This document shows, in pieces, positions 24,580 through 34,429 of a stretch of DNA of 46,710 nt; the stretch's first letter is position 1, and each line of letters starts with the position of its first letter. The position numbers and the translations under genes were made by a program. The stretch comes from Rhizopus sp. PT2906 (Eukaryota; Mucoromycota; Mucoromycetes; Mucorales; Rhizopodaceae), in contig JAMYHX010000343.1 of NCBI GenBank assembly GCA_025529335.1, forward strand, positions 1 through 46,710, in the 5' to 3' direction. The notes under the pieces are model-generated. The model made no database searches. It was given only the letters and a program-made list of their open reading frames with translations, and had not been told where the DNA came from.

Positions 24580-27116
24580 TTAGGGGTCGATGTTATCACC
24601 ATACACCTTGGCGTATTTACCTAAGGCCCAAATACTGAAAGAAAACTTGTAGTTGGGATAAGAGATTGCACCTATGTACAACTATATATTAGAGATAGAA
24701 CTAACTTTAGCATATTTTACTTACAGTTTTTGTTAAAGACACCTTCAATAGCTTCTTGTAGCCATTCACCGTTTGGCTGCTGTCTTTTCATGATTAGCTC
24801 AATACCTCGACGAATAGGTTCCTTATGAGGATATTTAGCATCTAAAAGAGCCATCACGGCCCATGCAGTATTTACAACTTGAGACTGTTCATGCTCACAG
24901 TATTGATGGACTTCGCATGATTTGTAACTTTCACCCCAACCGCCATCCTCTTTCTGGTGTTGAATCAAAAAGTCACAGCCTCTTCTTGAGCTATCAGAAT
25001 TTTCATAGTATTCTCCTACACTTGATAAACTGGAAAGAGCAAACATAGCGGCATAAGTATAACAAATACCCCATGCACCGTACCATGAACCATCTTGACC
25101 TTGCACACTTTTAATATACTTTACGCATCCCTGACATGCTGCCTCAATTTCATCTCTACGATAATCAGGATTTAATTTGATAAAAGTACGGAGTGCATGC
25201 AGGACGGCTGTTGTACATTCAGGGTAATCATACTCCACCATAATATTACCAAATACTTCAGCAGGATTAAAAGCTTCCAAAAGTGGTGTGGCGCGATTCT
25301 TTTCATAGCTACCATATCCACCGCTACGGTTTTGCATGGACAGTAAGATGTCAACGGAATCAAGAAAGCGTTCTGGATTGATAATCGTAGGCATTTCGGG
25401 TATGGTCTGAAGGATGATAGATGACTTGAGACCTTCAGCTGTACAATCAGAAACAGTATATCCTTGACGCTTTGTACTGAATGGCCAGGCTCCCTTTGTA
25501 GCTTGACGATTACAGCGTTCCATATCCTTGGGGTTCTCTCTGATCTGCAAATATAAATGAAATGAGGCACAAGAAAAACAGCGTCTAACATCATGTTTAC
25601 CTGAGTCATATCCAGAAATTCCAGAATCTTTACCATATTTTCACGATAGACGGTGTTCTTTGCCAAACCAGCCTCTGCACATGCCTGTGCGATAAAAGCT
25701 GTATCCCAAAGTTGAGTACCATCTGTGCCATTCATCATCATGCCTTCTGCACCCAGCCAAAGGAAATGAGCATTACGCTCAACATGCAGCTTGAATTCAA
25801 GTGAATCTTTCCCCGAGTGATGATACCAGACAAGCCAATTCATTGCTTTATTCACAGGACCAATACCCATGTAGTATGTGTTTTCATCTTCCATACGAAT
25901 CTGCTCCACTGCTTCTTTTAAACCATAGTCTCTGAGAGCAGTAAACTTTTTGGCAAAAGATTCATAATAGGTCAAAGCATCTATTGGTAAAGATAGTGTC
26001 AGTGATACATGTAAACATTAAGTAATAACATTACAGTTGACGACGTCCATTATTTTTGTATGAGGCATGTATAAGTCGACTTCAGCAACGTTATTCCTTT
26101 GCTTGTCCCAATTGATCGTGTCATAGGGTTGTACATAAAGTTCTTCACGTAAAGATTGGGTGAATGTAGTCAGGGGCGCAGTGACTCGGTGACCATAGAT
26201 ATAGCCCATAGAAAGATAAACATATCGACAATGGACCCACCAGTTACCCGGGTAAAGAGGGACGAACTTTGGTAAAGCCCTAACAATAATTTTCAATATG
26301 ATCAACAATTAGACAACTCAGGTATTAGACTAACCATAACTCGGGTGGAATTGGATTGACACCATTCCAGTCATACACGCCCAAGACAGCAAGCCAAAAC
26401 TTTCCCCAAGCAGGAATTGCAGCAGCTCCACCATGTCTATGAAGAGTGTTTCTTGCTTTTACCATTGCTGGATGATCTGGACCAAGGCCCAAGATACGAA
26501 GGGTTACATAGTTCAATGCTGTACCAAAGACGGTAGAAACACCTTCGATATGAATTCCCCAACCACCATCTTCCTTGCTGGCTTTATTGAGTAAATATCG
26601 AATTATTTCAAGTCGAGTGGGTTCATGAACAGGCGTACGAGTGACATAGTGAGCGATGATTAAGCCTGGTAATAGGAACCTACGTTCAATTGAAACGGTT
26701 AACAATCAAGGCATATATATATATATTCTATTTACATTGGTCCACCATATTCTCCTGCCCAATGGCCATCCTCAGTTTGAAGGCGTCGATAAAATTCGAA
26801 ACCATTACGCGCTGCTTCCAAAGGTGATTTCGCTTTTTCTAGTTCAGGGACGTCCTATACGAATGGCTGTTAGCTCATCAAGACTTTTTGTGCAGAGGGG
26901 GACATGGTGTTGTTTTCTATTTACAATAGGAAGACCCAAGTGATATTTTTCACAAATAGATTGAGGTCGTGCTTGACGTTCCTGTTCTGTTTCGAGATAT
27001 TGCCAGATTTGTGAACCTTCATCAACATTTAATCGCCAATGAGTGAGATCAGTAAATTGAGGATTTGTAGTCAAGTTGAGTTTTGCTGAAGGAAAGTCCT
27101 CTGGTAAAATTCCCAT
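24580..27116 (-). CDS. ERG7: Oxidosqualene cyclase, lanosterol synthase
   Basis: Cyclises 2,3-oxidosqualene to lanosterol, the first sterol of the ergosterol route, as a monotopic ER or lipid-droplet enzyme. About 730 aa from several exons on the minus strand. Seen in order: the N-terminus MGILPEDFPS, QW-type repeats (for example EDGGWGIHIEG, DGSWYGAWG, EDGGWGESY and QQPNGEW), the PELW-PGNWWVHCR region, and the catalytic aspartate in SDCTAEGLK (the DCTAE motif that protonates the epoxide). The last exon gives AISYPNYKFSFSIWALGKYAKVYG and ends DNIDP. The start at 27116 begins the conserved part; an in-frame ATG at 27137 adds MFNNYIK and is the alternative. The stop is at 24580-24582. Confidence 0.96.
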
Positions 27117-27137
27117 TTTGATGTAGTTGTTAAACAA

Positions 27138-27842
27138 GCGAAAGAGATTGAAAAAACGTGTGTGTATTTATCAGTTGATTTGATGTATCGGTAAGAGTAC
27201 CAGAAGGAATAAATGTTTATCCGTCCAATTAGGAGCCAAATGCAGCAAGGTTGAAAATCACGATTATTATTAGCATTTGTTGTACAGGATAAATAAAGAG
27301 GGTATTTTATTCATGAGGAAAAGTGTACTATTCTCTCTCTCTTGTTTGGAATCAATAATCGCGCGCTTTATTAATACATTTTCATTGATTTACCTGGCAT
27401 GTATTAATGTCCAATATCAGTACTCATAAACAGAGTCTTGGGTTGTTGAAGCTCTCTTAAGAGATCCGTTTGTTGACTTTATCATTTATGAAGCTTTATT
27501 TTTGCTTACATCAATCATGTTTAGCTACAAAGCTATTTATATTAATATGCTCCAACTCATCATGAACTGTGTAATAACTGCCAACTCTATTCACCGCTCC
27601 ATATCTTTGCTTGTGGTCACAAAATGATAGTATCAATACTCTATGAATTCAATATAGACAAAAATCGCGCAATTTGAAGAAAAGTTGGCTTAGCTGTGAA
27701 TTGCCTTGATAAATGTTCATTGTTCTGGTATAGTGATTCAAGTTTTCCTCAAGCCTTCAGTACTAAGATAGTAACATTAAAATCCAAGACATGAGGCCTA
27801 CTGTTTACTAATATTGAGACTGATCATCATAGTCCAAGTCTC

Positions 27843-27875
<33 letters not shown>

Positions 27876-27882
27876 AGAAAAA

Positions 27883-27926
<44 letters not shown>

Positions 27927-28068
27927 AGAGAAAAAAGTCTGTTTATTTGTGATGAAGAATGAAAATAGAAGCTGACTCTGATTGGCTAATACTAATGCGC
28001 CTAGTAAAGGAGCTTATTTAAGTTGTCAACAAAGGGGCAGTAATGATTTCATAGTTTCATGTTTCTGA
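27138..28068. other. ERG7 upstream region and A/T-rich intergenic DNA
   Basis: No gene seen. The first few hundred bases would be the ERG7 promoter. A double T-run with an A-run between lies at 27845-27924 and is described separately. The rest is ordinary A/T-rich DNA. Confidence 0.45.
27845..27924. repeat. Double homopolymer tract (T30, GAG-A9, T38)
   Basis: Thirty T, then GAG and nine A, then 38 T, followed by GCAGAGAAAAAAG. The short motif GAGAAAAAA therefore stands on both sides of the second T-run. This may be the trace of a reversed poly-A insertion with a short target duplication, or just slippage; assembly length in such tracts is unreliable. Confidence 0.7.
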
Positions 28069-28666
28069 TATACACTCTTTTCGGAAAGTAAATTCGCCTA
28101 TGATCGAAAATAAATACACCCATGGTGAGAACAAAATTCATGTTGCATGAAATGTAAATTCGTCGTCGCCAAGAATATTTTCGTAATATTAACAGGTGGG
28201 CTGTCTTGGAGTTGAAATTAACTTAATATTAGTCTCTTTGTAAAAGTTTATATTCTTTATTCGGTCTTTCCATGAAATCAGAAGAACATGTAGTCATATT
28301 TGACAATGCATATTCTTGAATGGTTACGAAGCAGATTGCTCCTATTTGATACGATTTCTTTGTTCCAGGTATCCTGTCCTCCGTTCCTTTTTTTTTGTTT
28401 AAACTATCCTGGGTAGTTATCGCTATCCTCCCCAGAATGCACTTCGGTGGTAAGTAAAACTAATATTAGGATATGTGCTCTAATACTAACATACTTTTTC
28501 TCTCTTTTTCTACATATAAACTCATTATCTCTCTCTCTCTCTCTTTTGACATGATGTCGTTTTATTCAAACATATTTTTCTTTGTCATCTTTTTACGCAA
28601 ATAATTTTTTTATTTTATGACAACATTTTATAAAATTAATGTCAATAATTAATAAAAATACAGTAT
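28069..28666. mobile_element. DNA transposon copy 2, left end present, right end missing
   Basis: The left terminal repeat (28069-28098) begins TATACACTCTTTTCGG. The first 75 bases, 28069-28143, match the last 75 bases of the window (46636-46710) with one difference. The internal segment 28592-28666 is identical to window positions 1-75. After 28666 the sequence no longer follows copy 1, so the final 255 bases including the right repeat are absent. If copies 1 and 2 have the same structure, a full element is about 850 bases and non-autonomous. No transposase frame is seen inside. Confidence 0.75.
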
Positions 28667-29136
28667 CTTGAAGCTGCATAAAACATAAAGGGTTCCATGA
28701 TAAAATATCCTGCAGTAAAAAGGCGAGATCAATAAAGACATATCATTGGTAGAATTAGACCATACATGCTCTTATATGAGTGGATATAATAGAAGATAAA
28801 AATGCTCATGACTTCCACTTTTAAGCCTATTGTGCTTATTATGATGCTCTATAAACACAATCAGTATGTATACAGTACATATTTTGATTTCTTCGCTTTG
28901 ATATATCTGTAATACATATATATATATATTCTCTTGTTTAATTTGCATAACGATGCTTGAATAAAGGTTGTTTATGACCTATATCACTTTAAGTCAGGCG
29001 TCTTTCTTTTTTTTTTAGGACAAGACATCTGCTAATAAGGTTACGCGTATTTGAGCATGTATTTTTAGACCCTCTCCTTTTTTTTCCCTTTTTTCTTTGT
29101 TCTTTTTTCTTTATTTTCTAAATCTTATACTTTTTT
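28667..29136. promoter_or_regulatory. Upstream region of the ASX-like gene
   Basis: No gene seen. A/T-rich with a TA repeat near 28918-28930 and long pyrimidine stretches (29075-29135) running up to the ATG, usual for promoters in this window. Confidence 0.45.
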
Positions 29137-30595
29137 ATGATGAATCAAAAAGGCGATTCTCAAACGCTTGCTCAAGAAACAGTTTCTGAAGAAACAACAT
29201 ATTCTCAGTATGTGAAGCCATACAGCCCTTATTCAGATGAGAGCGATCTTCAATCTGATAGCCAACAAGCCATTGGACCTTGGAAGCATGAGAATGACGC
29301 TTCAACCAATACTAGATATGAAACTATCAAGCCAAGCTTATCTTCTCAAACTAAGGACACTGTGCTGAACTCCTCTTTCTATGATGAGACATCAGATTAT
29401 GTAACAGACGATGTTAAATCAAGCACATCTCATATCTCAGATGAAGTACATTCCCCTACGCCTGGTGTGGCCGCTTTACAGAAGCAGATTGACTCATACC
29501 ACGAATATCTTACAAGTGAGCTTTCTGGTGTAGATAAACCACTAGTAAAACTCTCTCAGCAAAAGATGCCCTTGACGGAGAAAAATGAATACTTTAAGCA
29601 TCATGAACAATCCAAGGTGCATCAAGATACCGTAAAGACAAAGGATGCCCAATCTCTTTACTCCTATAAGCTCAGAAGGCAGTCAACTCTTTTTTCAATC
29701 GCTAGCCCTGGTGAGCAAAGCCAACTTGATCAGTTCTTTTCTGATGATGATTATATCCCTGAAGCTGTACAAGAAGAGCCCATACATACTGAGGATGCGG
29801 CTAATCACAGCACTATTAATGATGATGCCTTTGAAAGCGTCCAAAATGAACCTATTGATACCAAAAACACTGCTGCTGCTGCTTCTACTGTTGAAGATGA
29901 TACCCCAAGAGATCGTCAGGAAGAACCTATGATGATAGACAACGCCACTAGCGCAACAGCTCCTAATGAAGCTTGTTCAAGTCAGCTTAGTGATCGTGTT
30001 ACCCAAGATACATACCAAGATACATACCAAGAAGCACAGACCACCAATGAAAATACATCAACTGCACAAACAAATGACGATCAAAGCACAGAACATACAG
30101 CAAATTCATCCACACCCACCAACATTGTAAATAACCGGCATGAATCTATTGCAAATGAAAATGTAAATAATGAACTGAGTAACCTCTTACAAGACAAATA
30201 CAGCCCACTAGCAGAAGCAGACATGAAGGTAAATAAATGAAAATACAGCATCAAATTGAATCTAACTCTTTTTAAAGAAACTCATCCCTCAAGTATTAAA
30301 AAAGCTGCCCGCGATAAAGCGCAACGAGCTTTGTTCATATCTACCTTCGCCTGATGTTAACTCTGGAAAGATAACACAGGATTTTATAAAGCATGGCAAT
30401 ACTATTTTCTGGGAATCAGCTACACTCTGGCAGCAGTTCCTTTCCGCTGGATCCTTCAATCCATCCAGAAAAAGAAAGGAGAGAGAAGAAGATACCGAAA
30501 GCCCTTTTAAAGATGATCAATATGAAGAATATTGGGGCGCCAAAATTGAAAAGGCTCGCAAGAAGAAGACAAGAACTTCCAGAAGAAACAAATAA
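29137..30595 (+). CDS. Acidic Ser/Thr-rich protein with ASX-homology (DEUBAD)-like C-terminus
   Basis: 469 aa from two exons (29137-30228, 30278-30595). Residues 1-360 are disordered, acidic and rich in Ser, Thr, Asn and Gln, with imperfect repeats such as QEEPIHTED / QNEPIDTKN / QEEPMMIDN and the duplicated QDTYQDTYQ. The second exon encodes a folded-looking segment: LIPQVLKKLPAIKRNELC, then SYLPSPDV, DFIKHGN, FWESATLWQQFLSAGSFNP, then a basic Lys/Arg tail. The order 'LP..R..L...LP..D', an asparagine-containing helix, a W-x-x-x-L helix and G-x-F-x-P matches the ASX homology/DEUBAD domain as I know it. In animals this domain binds and activates the BAP1-type deubiquitinase acting on histone H2A. 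The family call is inference from this pattern; a BAP1 partner is not visible here. The basic tail KKKTRTSRRNK is a likely nuclear signal. Confidence 0.6.
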
Positions 30596-31723
30596 ATACA
30601 TAATGTATTGAATTTAAATAGTGTAAATAAAAGTAAATTAGCCCATGTCCTTATAAAGAACTTTTGCACATCTGGTGTCTTTACTTGCTCAAAGAGCCCC
30701 TCCCCCTTTCGCTTTAACCATCATATCTAAAAAGGAGAGACCAACCTTTGTCGGTTACTGACTACCTGCTATGACTCAAGATTACTTATTAATATCAGTA
30801 CGATCTATGTATGGATGGACATGCATACGACTGCAGAGCTATTATAAATAACAAGAAATAATAGAAATACAAAACAATGGTTAGTCAGGTAGAGCTCTTT
30901 TTTTACTTGATATGCTCAAGTGATCTTTGAGATGTTAAGGCTCTGTTATGTATTTATATATATTGATGCTTACACATGAAAGTCATGCTTAGACTGTAAA
31001 AGAGTCATTTATCTACAAAAGAATCTGTGCTATTTATAAGATAAGCGACACTATACATCAAATTCATTGTTTTTTAATTTGTCCTTTTGTAAAATATAGA
31101 AAGGACAGGAACCATTATATTTTTGTGTACTCATTCCATGCAAATAGCTTGTAATACAGTATCAGTTACGGTACTATTTTAAAACACTATGCCCTCAAAA
31201 TACATAGCAAGTGTGATCATAGTTACTGAAATAAGCTGACAAAGCATTCTTTATCATCAGCCTTAGACGTAGTCATTTGTTTTAAGTGGGTAAACCTTTT
31301 GTCGCCATAACTACTATACCCCTTATAGTAAGCATCGCTTTTTTATAAGATCACCCAGTCCACTTGACACAGGCACGTGTAATGATGGCAATCTTGGCCG
31401 AATTAACTTTCTATATTTCTTGGTACCATGGTTGGTCTAAATGTCTCAGATGACTTGGGTCAAAATGATAGGTATAGCGTATTACCTGCTGTCTCAAGTA
31501 TATAGATGTATTATATACATCTGCAACTCATTAAATATAACCCAAAGAATCGAATCAACAATTAGGTAGAAGAGCAGGGTTATAATTCCTAAGGATTCTT
31601 TCAAAATTCGTGTAATGCTCATCTTGTCTACAAATTTCAAGTTACTTTAACATCCACTTTAAAAGATATTACTTTGTATGTAAATATTACAATATTAATA
31701 ATTATCGCATCGTAGATGTTTTA
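30596..31723. other. Long intergenic region, nothing recognised
   Basis: About 1.1 kb of A/T-rich DNA without a supported gene. The last part (31616-31723) is open in the frame of the next gene but has no ATG in that frame, and a possible splice acceptor (cgtag) ends at 31715. Confidence 0.45.
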
Positions 31724-32464
31724 TTGGAAGATATTATCAAACTACCTGAAAGAAACCAACAATATACCACCAATCTAAAACAGGAAAGATACCGTATACT
31801 AGGTTATTGCCGCAAGTCGAAAATGACAGGGGGTAACGCTAATGTAGTCGAATCGCTTCAATCAATAATAGTTGGATTACAAAAAAGATCTTTGGTAGAA
31901 AATGTTTACGTTACAGTCAGCTGCAACTCCAAGATCCCCATGCACAGAAGAGGTTTGAAGAAGAGTAATATAATGAACGAATTATTAGACGTGACTGGCG
32001 ACGCTCAAGGTATTCAATATCTTATATACAGTGCTTCCGACCAACTTTTTGAAATAAATTGCCCGACCTAACTTGACCAGTACTTGGTTAAAACCACTGC
32101 TTAAATCCTCAAAAAGGTGGTCGGTGTTTTCAAAAAGTTGGTAAATTGAGAGTGGAAGCACTGTGAAATACTATAGAGTTCAATTTTGCATTTGATACTG
32201 ACTTTTTTGTTTGTAGACTTAATAAAGGATTTAGCAAAGGTGGGCAAAGCGTGTTTAGCAATTATTGATTCTACGGATTTGACTACAAACATGAACGATT
32301 TGGATGTGGTATCCAGCCCTGGTATCGAAAGTTTTTCTAGCTCCCGCCCAAGCTACCATGGTTCCCTCATCCAAGACGCACGCATAGAAAGATGTAAAGA
32401 GTATAGACTACAGGAATTTTTTTATTGTTTTTCTGAGAATAAAGCGCGGCTAGAAAGTCTATAA
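31724..32464 (+). CDS. Serine-recombinase-like small protein (Mucorales-type), probably without its ATG
   Basis: Not assigned to a named family. Two exons (31724-32009 and 32217-32464) join in phase to 178 codons. The segment RYRILGYCRKSK looks like the opening strand of serine recombinases (Y-x-R-x-S, where Arg and Ser are catalytic in resolvases). ESLQSIIVGLQKR follows where resolvases have 'SL..Q...L', and after the intron CLAIIDSTDLTTNMNDL lines up with the resolvase 'DRL.R....D' strand-helix. No DNA-binding tail and no clear active-site Arg cluster are seen, so catalysis is doubtful. I recall similar small proteins as recurrent in Mucorales, but cannot check this here. The expected start codon position reads TTG, and no in-frame ATG exists back to the stop at 31613. 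The 207-nt intron is about four times the local norm because a small inverted-repeat element lies in it. It may be a young pseudogene or have an unseen first exon. Confidence 0.55.
32078..32163. mobile_element. Small CAGT...CACTG element (MITE-like) inside the intron
   Basis: About 86 bases beginning CAGTACTTGG and ending GAAGCACTG, with ends that are partly inverted copies (CAGTACTT / CAGTGCTT). Its right end, TTGAGAGTGGAAGCACTGT, is almost the same as the right end of the element at 32528-32630. CAGT ends are typical of Tc1/mariner-related elements. It has no coding capacity. Confidence 0.55.
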
Positions 32465-32527
32465 CCACATCTTCTGTCATTTTTTCGGCAGCATTGCTAT
32501 TTCAGAAAGCGTTTAGATTGAGGTTTA

Positions 32528-32630
32528 CAGTGTGTTCCAAATTCGAGCTTAATTGTTTAAATGTTCCATTTTATTTTCAAAAAATGTACTACGAAGTTCA
32601 AAAATGTTCCATTTGAGAGTGGATGCACTG
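32528..32630. mobile_element. 103-bp MITE-like element, CAGTG...CACTG with TA flanks
   Basis: The left end TTTACAGTG and right end CACTGTAAA form a perfect 9-bp inverted pair, with TA on both sides (32526-27 and 32631-32) as a TA target duplication would give. The inside has two copies of AATGTTCCATTT. Tc1/mariner-like ends; no coding sequence. It lies between the recombinase-like gene and ALT1. Confidence 0.65.
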
Positions 32631-32663
32631 TAAACATATAAAATATCAGTTCATGAACCAATT

Positions 32664-32757
32664 GTTACCTAAAGCTCGGGTAACTATGGCACTGCCCCTC
32701 TTTCCCCGCAAAATAACTTTTTTATGCAGTCAGTTACCAGGTTACTTTATCACGTGA
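32664..32757 (+). promoter_or_regulatory. ALT1 promoter: GTTACC-type motifs and palindromic E-box
   Basis: GTTACC at 32664-32669, GGTAAC at 32679-32684, GTTACC at 32733-32738 and GGTTAC at 32740-32745 occur within 82 bases. They are followed by the palindrome TCACGTGA at 32750-32757, about 95 bases before the ALT1 ATG. TCACGTGA is a classical bHLH site (Cbf1/Pho4 type in yeast). Binding is inferred only from the sequence. Confidence 0.45.
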
Positions 32758-32850
32758 ATTCATACCCAGTTACGATAAATATAAATAGTCCTTAGTCAAT
32801 AGCAATATCTTTTCTTTACGAAAAAAGATTATCTCTTATATTTGCCCAAA

Positions 32851-34429
32851 ATGACTGTAAATGAAGTTTATGAAAAGGTGATGACCATCAAGTCTATCAA
32901 CCCACTCGTAAAGAACGTTGAGTATGCTGTTCGAGGAAAGTTGGCTATACGTGCAGAAGAGCTCAAGCAAGAACTGGAAGAGGGTAAAGAATATCCTTTT
33001 GGTAGGGTTGTCAACTGTAATATTGGTAACCCTCAACAATTGAATCAACAGCCTATTAAGTTCTACAGACAGGTAAATAAATTAAAAAATTACTTTTTTT
33101 GCAAAACTAATAAATATACTAGGTATCTTCTCTTTGTGATAATCCTGATTTACTGAAGAAGGAAAATTATCATCTTGTGTCCCAATTATACCCCACAGAT
33201 GCTATAGAAAGAGCCAATAAATTGATGAAATCCATTGGTAGTGTTGGTTCATATTCTCACTCACAAGGGGTTCCGGCTATTCGCCAAACGGTCGCACAGT
33301 TCATCAAAGAGAGAGATGGTCATCCAGCTGACCCCAACCATATCTTTTTGACACAGGGTGCATCTTCAGGTGTACAGACACTGCTCTCCCTGTTGACTGA
33401 AAACTCAAATAGCGGCATCATGATCCCTATCCCACAGTATCCACTCTATTCCGCTTCACTTGCTTTATATGGTGCAACGCCCGTTCCTTACTATCTAAAT
33501 GAAGCTACAGGATGGAGCTTAGACGTTGATCAACTCACAGATGTAATCTCACAGGCACGAAAGGAAGGTACAGACGTAAGGGCACTTGTGATTATCAACC
33601 CAGGAAATCCTACTGGTCAATGCCTTACAGCAAAGAACATGGAAGAGATTGTTAGCTTCTGTTATCAACAAAGAATTGTGCTGTTGGCAGATGAAGTGTA
33701 CCAAACAAACATTTATCAACCAGAAGAGAGACCATTCGTCAGCTTCAAGAAAGCCTTGATGGATCATCCCATACCCGAAGTAAGAGAAAACTTGGAACTG
33801 GTTTCATTCCACTCTATTTCAAAAGGTATGATTGGTGAATGTGGACGTCGTGGTGGATACTTTGAATGTGTAAATTTGGACAGTCAAGTACTAGAGCAAA
33901 TATACAAGATGGCCTCTGTTTCTCTTTGTCCAAATGTTCACGGACAAATACTGGTGGATTTAATGTGCAACCCTCCCAAGCCAGGGGACCCTTCCTATGA
34001 GTCATACAAGCAAGAAATTGAGTCTATTTATGAATCTTTACGTCGCAGATCTAAAAAACTAGAGCAAGTATTCAACAGAATGGAAGGGGTTACTTGTCAA
34101 CCAGCTCAAGGATCTATGTACTTGTTCCCTCAGATAACTTTACCATCAAAGGCGGTTGAAAAGGCTAAAGAGTTAGATATGGCTGCTGATGCCTATTATT
34201 CATTAGCTATGCTCGAAGCAACTGGCGTTTGCGTTATACCAGGTAATACAAAAAAAATAATTCACACGGTTCCGTCACTAAGTAACCCAACCCCACAGGT
34301 TCCGGATTTGGACAAAAGGAAGGAACATGGCACTTTAGATCCACATTCTTACCTGAAGAGCACTTGTTTGACGAATTCTGTGGCGCTTTAGAGAAATTCC
34401 ATAAAGATTTTATTGAAAAGCATACCTAA
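32851..34429 (+). CDS. ALT1: Alanine aminotransferase
   Basis: PLP enzyme interconverting alanine plus 2-oxoglutarate with pyruvate plus glutamate. Three exons: 32851 to about 33072, about 33123 to 34241, and from 34300 to the stop. Seen: the N-terminal arm VNCNIGNPQQL, YSHSQGVPAIR, FLTQGASSGVQTLLSLL, IPIPQYPLYSA, IINPGNPTGQ, LADEVYQTNIY, the PLP lysine in SFHSISKGMIGECGRRGGY, and the ending GTWHFRSTFLPEEHLFDEFC. This set is specific for the ALT subfamily of class-I aminotransferases. No obvious mitochondrial presequence (start MTVNEVYEKV), so a cytosolic enzyme is likely. The stop codon shares bases with the stop codon of the convergent WRAP73 gene. Confidence 0.95.
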
